From Dechloromonas hortensis (GTDB taxonomy: Bacteria > Pseudomonadota > Gammaproteobacteria > Burkholderiales > Rhodocyclaceae): a DNA stretch of 64,000 nucleotides. Location: the NCBI RefSeq assembly GCF_009469765.1, contig NZ_SSSQ01000003.1:124001-188000 (forward strand), in the 5' to 3' direction. Made by a program: the position numbers and the translations under genes. Below are positions 40,164-48,272 of this stretch, piece by piece. Below the pieces are notes generated by a model. That model was not told where the DNA came from and ran no database searches. It saw only the letters and a list, made by a program, of their open reading frames with translations. The first letter of the stretch is position 1; the number at the start of each line of letters is the position of its first letter.

Positions 40164-42347
40164 ATGAACAAGACACTCATGGCGACGGCAATCGCACTGG
40201 CCTTTGGTTCGACGACTGCCTTGGCGAATCCTACCAATAACGCAGGTACGGTAAATATCAATAATCCCCCGGTGGTCGCGACCCCACCAACCGAAAGTGC
40301 TCTGCAGCCGAATGCCAACCAGGAAAACTCTGGCGCCGCCTTCCAGCAGACGGCAACGGCCACCTCCAAGCAGACCGGCAAGGAGAATGTTCAGGCAAAC
40401 GAATATTCGACCGCAACCGACAACAGCAACAATAGTAAGACCTCGACCGATAACAACAGCAAGACCTATACCAAGACCTCAACCGATAACAACAGCAAGA
40501 ACTTTACCGATAGCAGCACCAACACCAAGACCGAGGACAGCAACAATACCAAGACCCTGACCAAGGACAGCAACAACACCAAGACCATTACAACGACCAA
40601 GAACGACACCGATACCAAGACCATCACGACGACCAAGACCGAGACGGATACCGAGACCAACACCAACAGCAACAACAAGGGCGACGCCAGGGCCAAGGAC
40701 TATGGCACTGCGGCCAATAACGGCGCGTCTGCGACCTCCAACTTCAACAATGCCTTCAACACGAGCAAGGCGATTGCCAAAGTTGACTTGAGCGGAACGG
40801 TCAGCGGCAACAGAATTTTCGGGCTCGGCAATAGCGCCAGTAACTCCGGTAATGCCAATGGTGCAGCCGGCGGTGCCGGCGGTAAGGGCTACGGTGGTGA
40901 CGGTACCGGTGGTACGGGTGGCAATGGTGGCAACAGCGGTAACGGCGGCAACGGCGGCAACGGTGGCGCAGGCGGTTCTGCTGATGCCTCCAACGGTAGC
41001 GCCACGGCCGGCAATGCCAGAAATGGCAGCGCCACGAATGGCAGCGCCACGGCCGGCAATGGCGGTGACGGCGGCAATGCACGGAATGCCAGAGCTACCG
41101 GCGGCGGCGATGCCAAGGCATATGGCGGTGACGCGACCAACATGACTGCCCAGAAGACGAGTGCTTCTGACGCCAATGCCAATGCCAAGGGCGGTTCGGC
41201 CATGTCTATGGATTCGGCCAAGACTGGCTCGGCCGACAATACTTCCGTCGCCAAAGGCGGCTCGGCAGAGTCCTACGATATTTCCAAAGGCGGCTCGGCC
41301 AAGGCGGTTGACATGACCAAGGGCGGCTCGGCAGAGTCCTACGATATTTCCAAAGGCGGTTCGGCCAAGGCCTCCGACATGGCGATGGGTGGCACCTCCA
41401 GTTCTGGTCAGAAGACAGGTACCGGCAGTGCTGATGCCAATAGCAAGACCGCGGCTGGCTCAGCCACCTCGACGAATAAGGCGTGGGGTGGTGCTGGTGG
41501 TGCTGCAGCAGCTGATCCGGCCGCTCCGGGCGGAGCTGGCGGTTGGGCAAGCAATACCAGCGGAACGACGACTTCTGGTGCTGCAACCGGGGCTGCCGGT
41601 GGCACTTCGTCGACCGGTGCCAATGCGCAAACGGCGACCAATACTGGCGGCGCAGCAACGGGCTCGGCCAGCTCGACGGCTGGCGCCGGTACCGGGATGG
41701 CAAGCTCGACGGGCGGTGCCGGGACCGGAACGGCTAGCGCAACGGCTGGCGCAGGGACCGGAACGGCGACCGCCAGCGGTGGCGCCGCGACGACGGGTCA
41801 AGCTAGTGCTTCCAGCGGTGCGGCAACCGGCTCGGCTAGCTCGACTGGCGGTGCCGGGACTGGCGGTACGGCCAACTCTACTGGCGGTGCAGCAACCAGC
41901 ACGGCCAATGCGACCGGTAACGGTGGAACGGCGACTGGTGGTTCGGGTGGTGTAGCAAGCAACACCGGCGGTGCCGGTGGTGCCGGCGGTGCGGCCAGCA
42001 ATGGTTCTGCCACTAATGGCGGCTCTTCGACCATGGCCTCGAACGGCAGCGCAACGGGCGGTTCGGCTCAAGGTGCCGGCGGGGCGGTTGGTGCCCAGAG
42101 TGGCCAGGGTGGTCAAGGTGGCCTCGGTGAAGGTGGCGTCGGTGGAGTCGGTAACGGCGCAACGGGCGGTGCCGGTGGCAACGGCGGGACGGTGCATGTT
42201 GATGCCGGAACCTTCAACATGTCCAACACCATCAGCGGCAGCTTCACCAATGGTGCCGGCATCATCGTGAACAGCATGAACAGCGGCATGTCCTCGCTGG
42301 TACAGCAGGCAGTCAATGTTCAAGCCAACTTGAACGTCGGCAAGTAA
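40164..42347 (+). CDS. Exported low-complexity repeat protein (amyloid/matrix-like major subunit)
   Basis: 727 residues from ATG 40164 with CAGGAGAATTCTC. The signal peptide is MNKTLMATAIALAFGSTTALA. A Thr/Asn/Ser/Lys/Asp tract (~75-180; repeats of TDNNSKT and NNTKT) precedes a Gly/Ala/Ser/Asn domain of several hundred residues (GGNGG, KGGSAESYDISKGGSAK, ASSTGGAGTG units). The end, INSMNSGMSSLVQQAVNVQ in style, has the QxxVxVQxN pattern. No cysteine is visible. Position and sequence suit a secreted fibril or adhesin, comparable in role to FapC, but it is not a close FapC copy. Many databases would call it hypothetical. Confidence 0.75.
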   Translation: MNKTLMATAIALAFGSTTALANPTNNAGTVNINNPPVVATPPTESALQPNANQENSGAAFQQTATATSKQTGKENVQANEYSTATDNSNNSKTSTDNNSKTYTKTSTDNNSKNFTDSSTNTKTEDSNNTKTLTKDSNNTKTITTTKNDTDTKTITTTKTETDTETNTNSNNKGDARAKDYGTAANNGASATSNFNNAFNTSKAIAKVDLSGTVSGNRIFGLGNSASNSGNANGAAGGAGGKGYGGDGTGGTGGNGGNSGNGGNGGNGGAGGSADASNGSATAGNARNGSATNGSATAGNGGDGGNARNARATGGGDAKAYGGDATNMTAQKTSASDANANAKGGSAMSMDSAKTGSADNTSVAKGGSAESYDISKGGSAKAVDMTKGGSAESYDISKGGSAKASDMAMGGTSSSGQKTGTGSADANSKTAAGSATSTNKAWGGAGGAAAADPAAPGGAGGWASNTSGTTTSGAATGAAGGTSSTGANAQTATNTGGAATGSASSTAGAGTGMASSTGGAGTGTASATAGAGTGTATASGGAATTGQASASSGAATGSASSTGGAGTGGTANSTGGAATSTANATGNGGTATGGSGGVASNTGGAGGAGGAASNGSATNGGSSTMASNGSATGGSAQGAGGAVGAQSGQGGQGGLGEGGVGGVGNGATGGAGGNGGTVHVDAGTFNMSNTISGSFTNGAGIIVNSMNSGMSSLVQQAVNVQANLNVGK
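41256..41371 (+). repeat. Two near-identical 50-base direct repeats inside the repeat gene
   Basis: Copies at 41256-41305 and 41322-41371 differ by one base (C/T) and encode GGSAESYDISKGGSAKA units. They are spaced 66 bases apart, in frame, so recombination would add or remove 22 residues without shifting the frame. Confidence 0.85.
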
Positions 42348-42358
42348 GTGAACGAATA

Positions 42359-42387
42359 CCCGGGGGCCAATCGGCCTCCGGGTTTTT
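42359..42387 (+). terminator. Terminator/attenuator between the repeat protein and downstream genes
   Basis: CCCGGGGGCC pairs with GGCCTCCGGG (one G-T) around AATC, followed by TTTTT. It begins 12 bases after the repeat-protein stop and ends 24 bases before the next start, whose own ribosome-binding site follows it. It probably lowers downstream expression relative to the major subunit. Confidence 0.85.
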
Positions 42388-42410
42388 CATTCATACCGGA
42401 GAGCACTGTC

Positions 42411-42791
42411 ATGACAAATATAAATTATTGGCGCTTGATGGCTGGCTCGTTGCTGGTTTGCTTTGCTTCTGTTTCGGCCTATGCAGAGGTGCCAACCGAT
42501 GAGTCGATGGTAGTCACGCCTGCGCCACCAGCGGGTATGCTCCAATTGGGTGGTGAGGCGATCAACGGAGAGGAATTGGCGAGTCTTCGCGGTGGTGCCG
42601 AGAAGGTCAATAACGAGAATGCGCTTGAAGGTTTGGTCCGCGATAACCAGGCCTATAACCTGAAGACCGGCAGCAATCTGGTCAGCGAGGGTTCCTTTGC
42701 CGGGAGCAGTGGTTTGGCGACGGTGATTCAAAACTCGGGTAACAATGTACTGATCCAGAACTCCACCATCGTCAATGTTCAGGTCAAATGA
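42411..42791 (+). CDS. Small exported protein with internal double-glycine motif (putative C39 substrate)
   Basis: 126 residues from ATG 42411 (CCGGAGAG upstream). A signal peptide of about 25 residues ends AYA. Residues 51-62, INGEELASLRGG, match the LSxxELxxIxGG consensus of leaders cut by C39 peptidases. The 64-residue remainder is Asn/Ser-rich and ends with VIQNSGNNVLIQNSTIVNV, an IQN repeat resembling amyloid subunits. Its stop overlaps the C39 peptidase start by four bases. It may be a minor fibril subunit or nucleator; this is inferred. Confidence 0.75.
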   Translation: MTNINYWRLMAGSLLVCFASVSAYAEVPTDESMVVTPAPPAGMLQLGGEAINGEELASLRGGAEKVNNENALEGLVRDNQAYNLKTGSNLVSEGSFAGSSGLATVIQNSGNNVLIQNSTIVNVQVK

Positions 42792-43504
42792 GCTTTTCCC
42801 AGGCGATGAAAGTCTTTTCTTCACTTCTCCTTTTTTTGCTGCCATGTGTCGTTGCAGGCAATGTCTTGGCAGCGGAGAGGGGGGCACGGATCGAAATGCC
42901 GATTCAGTCCGGAGGCGCCTTCTCCGTCCCGGTAAACAGCATGAGGGACGTTCGCTTCATCAATACGCTCCGGCAGAAGTATGACTTCAGTTGCGGCTCG
43001 GCCGCCCTGGCGACGTTGCTGACGCATCATTATTCCTATTCGATCAGCGAGCAGGATGTTTTTAAGGAAATGTACGAGCGGGGTGACCAGGCGAAGATTC
43101 GCAAGGAAGGTTTCTCCTTACTCGACATGAAGGCCTATCTCGATGCGCGCGGCTTTCAGGCTGACGGTTTTGTTGCCGATGTCGAGCAACTGCAGGTGGC
43201 AGGTATTCCGGCCATTGCTCTGGTCAAGGAAAATGGCTATTTCCACTTCGTCGTGGTTAAAGGCTTGCGCGAAGGGCGCATCCTGATTGGCGATCCATCA
43301 TCAGGAACCCGTGCCATGCCGCAGAGCCAATTTAAGGAGATGTGGGTCAACCGGATTCTGTTCGTGATTCGCAATAAGACAGAATTGGCCAAGTTCAACG
43401 CCGATGCAGACTGGCGAGTCAGCCCGAGGGGGCCGATTGCCGATGGCGTGTATCGTGGGGCGGCGGAGTCCATGCTGCCTAAACGCGGTCCTAACGATTT
43501 TTAG
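42788..43504 (+). CDS. C39-family cysteine peptidase, FapD-like
   Basis: 238 residues. A signal-like hydrophobic N-terminus (VFSSLLLFLLPCVVAGNVLA) is followed by the C39 fold: catalytic Cys in YDFSCGSAALATLL, His in NGYFHFVVVKGL and Asp in ILIGDPSSG. It has no ABC transporter part, like FapD of the Pseudomonas functional-amyloid operon, and is close to it in length. It is expected to act in the periplasm on exported locus proteins. Genes on both sides encode proteins with double-glycine motifs, its likely substrates. The start overlaps the previous stop (ATGA). Confidence 0.88.
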   Translation: MSFSQAMKVFSSLLLFLLPCVVAGNVLAAERGARIEMPIQSGGAFSVPVNSMRDVRFINTLRQKYDFSCGSAALATLLTHHYSYSISEQDVFKEMYERGDQAKIRKEGFSLLDMKAYLDARGFQADGFVADVEQLQVAGIPAIALVKENGYFHFVVVKGLREGRILIGDPSSGTRAMPQSQFKEMWVNRILFVIRNKTELAKFNADADWRVSPRGPIADGVYRGAAESMLPKRGPNDF

Positions 43505-43514
43505 AGGCCTGGCG

Positions 43515-44408
43515 ATGAGTCCGCGCGATCCAGGTTCAACCAGGCAAGCCGGCAAGATGGGCATTTCCCTCCTGGTCTGCATTTCGGCAGCCAGTTGGTT
43601 TGCCAGCAAACCACTGGCGCATGGTCTGGATGGCACGAGTCGTGATCGTGGCAAGGTCGATACGGTTCCGAGCGCACTGCTGACGCATACTGAACTATTG
43701 ACCAGTGCCTGCGAATTGGCGATACGCCGTTCACTGGAAGTGGCCCCCGAGTTATTGGCCTTGGCGAGTTGGCCGCTGGATACGGTTGAGCCCGTGGAAT
43801 GCTTGGGCAAGGATGTCTTACTGGTTGTGACGCCGGAAATGCCCGGTTTTCCTGAAAACGGTTTTTCGGATTTTGAGTCTGTTGACCGCCGGAGTCAGAC
43901 AAGTTCTGCCTACGTCGAACAGAAAAGAGTTGAAATACAGGCCATTGAGCCGACCAAGGGCACCTCTAGCCCATTTGACAACAATCGTCTGGCTTTGGCC
44001 GATGAGTCGCTTGATGATATTCGCGGGGGGTTTGAATTTGCCGATAGCAACCTCAAAGTTTCCTTTGGGATTGAACGGGCGGTATTCATCAACGGCCAGC
44101 TCGTAACCTCGACTGTACTCAACGTCAAGGACTTGCAAGGAGCTGTTGGTGGTGGCGTGGCCCCTCAGGTAGTGGTTTCCGGCGCTACGCCAGGCTCGAT
44201 CGGTGTGGTGCAGAACGGTGCCGGTAACAGCTTTGCCGCTCAGGTTGGTGCAAACCTGGGGGGCACCGTGATTCAGAACACGCTGAATAATCAGACAATC
44301 CAGAATGTGACGACCATCAATGCGACGGTAAATAGTGCACAAATGATGCGTGCGATGTCAGTGCAGTCCGCCGTGCATGACGGAATCGTTAACTCCCTGC
44401 GTCGTTAG
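43515..44408 (+). CDS. Exported protein with double-glycine motif and IQN repeats (FapE-like position)
   Basis: 297 residues from ATG 43515 (AGAGG upstream). An N-terminal hydrophobic segment (GISLLVCISAASWFA) is followed by a linker with two cysteines (C66, C96). Residues 161-172, LADESLDDIRGG, again match the double-glycine leader pattern. The C-terminal 125 residues (FEFADSNLKVSF onward) contain VVQNGAGNSFAAQV and TVIQNTLNNQTIQNVTTIN, related to the end of the 42411 protein. It lies 10 bases after the peptidase gene. A role as processed chaperone or minor subunit is inferred. Confidence 0.68.
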   Translation: MSPRDPGSTRQAGKMGISLLVCISAASWFASKPLAHGLDGTSRDRGKVDTVPSALLTHTELLTSACELAIRRSLEVAPELLALASWPLDTVEPVECLGKDVLLVVTPEMPGFPENGFSDFESVDRRSQTSSAYVEQKRVEIQAIEPTKGTSSPFDNNRLALADESLDDIRGGFEFADSNLKVSFGIERAVFINGQLVTSTVLNVKDLQGAVGGGVAPQVVVSGATPGSIGVVQNGAGNSFAAQVGANLGGTVIQNTLNNQTIQNVTTINATVNSAQMMRAMSVQSAVHDGIVNSLRR

Positions 44409-44429
44409 TAGCTGCCCTAGCAGCCACTA

Positions 44430-44470
44430 AAAAACGCCGGCCACCGTTGCGAAATCCGGCGGTGGCCTTT
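44430..44470. terminator. Bidirectional terminator between convergent locus genes
   Basis: GGCCACCG (44439-44446) pairs with CGGTGGCC (44460-44467). An A run precedes and a T run follows, so it can end transcripts from both sides. Confidence 0.8.
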
Positions 44471-44483
44471 GATTTCAAGTGAC

Positions 44484-45794
44484 TCAGAAAGTCATCGGCA
44501 AGCGAACGGAGAGCTGTATGTCCGGGGTGTCTCGCGTTACGCCGGCACCGACCGAAACGTTCAATGACGTGGTCTTGTTTACCCGATGTGAGTAGCCAAG
44601 GAGCAGGGTGCCCAATTCGGTACGAACCGAGTTGAGGGCAGTCGTGCCATTGATTTTGGTTACGCCGACCGAAGCGTGGTCATAGCCGATGCTGAACGAC
44701 GAGCGGTCGTTAAGTGCCAAGCCCATGCCGAAGTTAAACCCGAACACCCCACCGGGTTCGACTTCGCCGATTGCGACCGGGCCGTTGGTGGTATTCATCG
44801 AGACGCCAGAGCGTTTCATGTTGTACTGATAGCTGATACCACCGAAGAAGACCGCCGGGTCGCTAGGATAAAGTACTGTCAAGCCAGGCTGGAGGGTATA
44901 AAAGCCGGAGCCGGTGGGTAGTTCCCGCTGCAATTCGTTGGAAATTCTGCCGGGAGCGAGAGTATCCGTTTCAACTTCAAACGGGTCTTTGCCGGTGCGG
45001 CTCTTGAAGCGCATCGATGCAATGTAATAAGGGCTGTCGACGCCACCATCGTTCAACTGGTAGCGACCGGTCATTTCAAAGTCACCAATGCCGGAACCCG
45101 TACTGTTGAAAACCTCATCACGTGCCGCACCCAAGTTAAGTGGGCGCGATATGACACTGTCGTAACGATAGACATAGGGAAGCTTGGCTTCCAGTTCGAG
45201 GCGGTTGGTAATCCCCCAGCGAGCAGTCAGACTGGGAGTGAAGGTGTTGCGCTTTACTTCCTTCACATCGATCAGGCCGATCAGTAGCGCCGGAATAATC
45301 GTGTAGCCCACTAGGGAAATTCGATTGCTTGATGAGTAGCCGTACTGCAACCCCGGTTCAAGCATGAATTTGCCGCGAGGCGTCAGTACGCCAGGTTGTT
45401 CGAAGATCTGCGCAATCTGTTGCGGACGAACTCGTTCATCGGGCTGACCGACCGGTTCTGGTTGGTTCTTTGGCTGTGCTTGCGGTGCCTGAGCCAGATC
45501 GAATGATGGGGAGGTGCCCCCTTGGGGCGGGGTTGTACCTGTCGCCCGCGTTGTGCGGAGTTTTTCCTTGTTGAGGATTCTTTGCATCTCAAGCAACTTG
45601 GCGTCTGTTTCTGCCATTTGTCGCTTGAGTGCGTCAAGCTGTTTGGATTGTTCGATGATCTGCTTGCGAAGGAATTGCTCATCCTCTGGCGTCAACTCGG
45701 CGCCTTGTGCCATTCCGGCGAAAACCAGAGCCAGCGCTCCGGCCAAGTGGTGTCCGGTTACTTTGATGCCGGGCATCATTCCTCTTTTGATCAC
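44484..45794 (-). CDS. Coiled-coil plus beta-barrel outer-membrane protein, FapF-like
   Basis: 436 residues (GTG 45794; ATG 45779 or 45776 possible). After a signal peptide ending MAQGAELT comes a coiled-coil (DEQFLRKQIIEQSKQLDALK and on to ~75), a Pro/Gln-rich linker, then a barrel of alternating polar and hydrophobic strands from GKFMLEPGLQYGYSSSNRI to the terminal Phe in SVRLPMTF. FapF has the same plan (trimerising coiled-coil plus 12-strand barrel, ~430 residues) and exports amyloid subunits. The gene converges on the operon and has a large palindrome at its 5' side. Alternative: a general MetA-type transporter barrel. Confidence 0.72.
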   Translation of the reverse strand: MIKRGMMPGIKVTGHHLAGALALVFAGMAQGAELTPEDEQFLRKQIIEQSKQLDALKRQMAETDAKLLEMQRILNKEKLRTTRATGTTPPQGGTSPSFDLAQAPQAQPKNQPEPVGQPDERVRPQQIAQIFEQPGVLTPRGKFMLEPGLQYGYSSSNRISLVGYTIIPALLIGLIDVKEVKRNTFTPSLTARWGITNRLELEAKLPYVYRYDSVISRPLNLGAARDEVFNSTGSGIGDFEMTGRYQLNDGGVDSPYYIASMRFKSRTGKDPFEVETDTLAPGRISNELQRELPTGSGFYTLQPGLTVLYPSDPAVFFGGISYQYNMKRSGVSMNTTNGPVAIGEVEPGGVFGFNFGMGLALNDRSSFSIGYDHASVGVTKINGTTALNSVRTELGTLLLGYSHRVNKTTSLNVSVGAGVTRDTPDIQLSVRLPMTF

Positions 45795-45800
45795 GAAAAT

Positions 45801-45841
45801 CCCATATGTAATTGGTATTTTTTACCTTGGAATCATATGGG
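45801..45841. promoter_or_regulatory. Nested 41-base palindrome before the FapF-like gene
   Basis: Outer arms CCCATATG (45801-45808) and CATATGGG (45834-45841) enclose inner arms GGTA and TACC (45814-45826) on nearly the same centre, 7-47 bases upstream of the GTG start. It could be an operator or an mRNA hairpin. A second CTACC-N8-GGTAG repeat lies at about 45883-45900. Confidence 0.5.
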
Positions 45842-45920
45842 CGCTAATAGGAGAGAGGAATACCAAAATGTAATTAATCGGCTACCTGATTACCGGTAGT
45901 CAGAGCGCGACGAAATTTGT

Positions 45921-47267
45921 TTAATGGGTTGCCGCAATGTTGTGCTTGTTCATCATCCGATAAAAGGTAACGCGTGACACACCAAGCTGACGCGCGGCTC
46001 GGGATACGTTGTTCCCGTTATTGCGCAGACTTATTTCGAGAATGCTACGATCAAGAGAGGCTCTTGCATCCTCCAGTGTCTTGGCTTCTGGAATGTCGAC
46101 ATGGGCATCCAGCCCAAGGTCGCTGACGCCGATCAGCTTGCCTTCACACAGAATCACGGCGCGGTGAATCCGGTTGATCAGTTCGCGGACATTGCCTGGC
46201 CAGCGGTATGCGCTCATCACCCGCAATGCTTGACTGGTGAACCCGTTTGCCCGGCAGTGCGGGTTATTGGCTGAAAGTCGTTTGAAAATTACCTCGGCCA
46301 GTAATGGAACATCCCCATCCCGACTGCGCAGCGGCGGTAAATCAAGCTGGATGACGCTGAGGCGGTAATACAGGTCTTCCCGGAAGCTGCCGTTCTGAAT
46401 GGCCTGCTGCAGGTCTACGTGGGTGGCGGCAATGATGCGAAAGTCCACTGGAACCGGTTGGGTGGAGCCGAGCCGGGTGATCGTGCGTTCCTGCAATACT
46501 CTGAGCAGGTTCGCTTGCATGTTGAGCGGCAAATCGCCGATCTCATCGAGAAACAGCACCCCGCCATTCGCAGCTTCAATGCTGCCGATCTTTCTTTGTT
46601 GCGCACCGGTGAATGCACCGCGCTCATGACCAAAGAGTTCCGACTGAATGAGGTTTTGCGGGACTGCGCCACAGTTGACCGCAACAAATGGCCCCTTGGA
46701 GCGCCGAGAGTGACCGTGGATGGCTTGGGCAACCAACTCTTTGCCGGTCCCGGTTTCGCCGCCAATCAATACAGCGAGGTCGGCATTGATCACCTTGTCG
46801 AGTCGTTGAAAGAAGCTCTGCATGATGGCGCTATTACCGTGAATGCCAAAGTGGCCGGAATCTGCATTCTCTTTCTTGGCGAGCGAAAGCCTGAGATGAG
46901 CGATACCGCAGGCGTGGCCAATCGTCATAAGCAGGCGCTGCAGGTCGACCGGTAAGGTGTGATAGTCGTAAAATGCATTGGCGACAAATGAACGAACATT
47001 GGCCATTTCCATATACGCTGGGGCAACCAGTGCAATCCACTCGGTCTTTGCTGTTGCCGCGACGAGCGACTCTACTTCTTCCAGGCTGTCCTGTAGCGAT
47101 CGGTCGAGGATAACCAAGCCGACAGAGCATGGTTGTCTGGATAAAAGATTCTTTGCGTCCACCGTTGATTCAACGCAAAAAAAATTAATATTCTCAATCA
47201 CCAGTTTTTGTATTTGCTGGCTAATGTAACTCTGCGGATCGATCAGAACTACGCTTCTGGTTGTCAT
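45921..47267 (-). CDS. VpsR-like sigma-54-dependent transcriptional activator
   Basis: 448 residues from ATG 47267 (GGGGA upstream; a GTG at 47279 also in frame). The N-terminal ~130 residues are receiver-like with a DYHTLPVDLQRL segment typical of VpsR relatives. The AAA+ domain has GGETGTGKELVAQ (Walker A), GAFTGA (sigma-54 contact) and VLFLDEIGDLP. The C-terminal Fis-type helix-turn-helix is NNVSRAARQLGVSRVTFYR. VpsR of Vibrio binds cyclic-di-GMP and controls matrix genes. Here the sigma-54 promoter at 40089 is the obvious target. Confidence 0.93.
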   Translation of the reverse strand: MTTRSVVLIDPQSYISQQIQKLVIENINFFCVESTVDAKNLLSRQPCSVGLVILDRSLQDSLEEVESLVAATAKTEWIALVAPAYMEMANVRSFVANAFYDYHTLPVDLQRLLMTIGHACGIAHLRLSLAKKENADSGHFGIHGNSAIMQSFFQRLDKVINADLAVLIGGETGTGKELVAQAIHGHSRRSKGPFVAVNCGAVPQNLIQSELFGHERGAFTGAQQRKIGSIEAANGGVLFLDEIGDLPLNMQANLLRVLQERTITRLGSTQPVPVDFRIIAATHVDLQQAIQNGSFREDLYYRLSVIQLDLPPLRSRDGDVPLLAEVIFKRLSANNPHCRANGFTSQALRVMSAYRWPGNVRELINRIHRAVILCEGKLIGVSDLGLDAHVDIPEAKTLEDARASLDRSILEISLRNNGNNVSRAARQLGVSRVTFYRMMNKHNIAATH

Positions 47268-47546
47268 TCTTTTCCCCACGAAATTGAATTTAATATTGTC
47301 TATATGGTTGATGGCTTATGTTTACAGTCAATATTCCTGACTAAGGGAAAGTTTTATTTATTTCGGATAAATATAAAATACTCGTACGACGCTAAATCCC
47401 CTACGGTGATATCGGTATTCGGCGTTTGGTGAGGTGAAGGAAAGCGCAACAAGGTGGAATTAATGCTGTGCTCAATGCATATCACTATTCCACGCATTCA
47501 CTCGCTATCTTGTGAATGTTTGCGTTGCAGCGTTTGTGATCTCAAA

Positions 47547-47891
47547 TCACAAAGAAGCGGCCTGCATTGCAGGGGATTTTCTGAACTTTGAGGCGCTGCT
47601 GCCTGGCCGAGTATGGCAGTGGATCGGAGAGAGCTGATGCAGCCTCACTTCGACTTCGGGCGAGGTTGCGATGATTTTCACTGCATCACCGCCAAAGCTT
47701 TTTAATACGGAAAGCAGATGTATGCCGCATCGATCAATTTCGTGAACTCGTGACAGGTCTACGTTAATTCTCGGATGTCGGCGCATCATGTCGATAATGC
47801 TGTTTTCTATTTCGCGGGCGAACTTGCAGGTCATGCTGCCCTCAAAAACCAGGCAATGATCATTACCCGTGCCATTGAGTGTGATTTTCAT
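47547..47891 (-). CDS. STAS-domain protein
   Basis: 114 residues; GGAG before the ATG. The STAS core is visible: LVFEGSMTCKFAREIENSI, INVDLSRVHEIDRCGIHLL (the usual D-x-S-G region, here DRCG with Cys replacing the phosphorylatable Ser) and AVKIIATSPEVEVRL. Such proteins act as anti-sigma antagonists or partners of signalling kinases. The unusual Cys makes phosphoregulation doubtful. It lies upstream of the activator on the same strand, with ~280 bases between them. Confidence 0.75.
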   Translation of the reverse strand: MKITLNGTGNDHCLVFEGSMTCKFAREIENSIIDMMRRHPRINVDLSRVHEIDRCGIHLLSVLKSFGGDAVKIIATSPEVEVRLHQLSPIHCHTRPGSSASKFRKSPAMQAASL

Positions 47892-48224
47892 GGTGTCTCC
47901 AGCATATTTGTTAGTCCGTTTTTAACCGAGATAACGGAAGATAAAGACTGGAAATCAAGCACATCGTTTTTATCATTCCAACCTTTAGTTTTTTATTTAG
48001 AGGTTGTCCTGATCAATGACAGATGCTTCCAAGCGTCTTCCCGCCCATGCTGCTCGGTATTTTCTTAATCCGATTCTGTTGTCTTGGCGTGAAGTGGGTA
48101 ATTCCGGGAAGTGTGTATTTTTATACGTATTCTCGGGGAGTGGGGCTAGGTGTTTTTGTGTAGCCATCTGGCACTTCATTTCCTGGGAGAAAAGATGCCA
48201 CCCCATTGCATATGGGCTACTAAA
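47892..48224. other. 333-base gap, AT-rich, no supported gene
   Basis: It lies between the STAS gene start and the suhB terminator. An open frame from 48016 has no ribosome-binding site and no family features. The right end carries the suhB terminator. AT content is clearly higher than in the flanks. Confidence 0.4.
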
Positions 48225-48254
48225 AAACAAAAAAGCGCCATATCGGCGCTTTTG
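48225..48254 (-). terminator. suhB terminator
   Basis: On the minus strand AAAAGCGCC and GGCGCTTTT form a nine-pair stem around five bases, followed by a T-rich run. It starts 20 bases after the suhB stop. Confidence 0.9.
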
Positions 48255-48272
48255 GGTTATGGCTGGAGAAAC

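Noticed and set aside
40800..42200. CRISPR-like or satellite repeats
   Set aside because: The repeats are irregular, in frame and encode Gly/Ala/Ser-rich protein; there are no fixed repeats with unique spacers.
41460..42323. 287-codon minus-strand frame in the repeat gene
   Set aside because: Mirror of a repetitive high-GC coding sequence; the forward frame has a signal peptide, ribosome-binding site and promoter.
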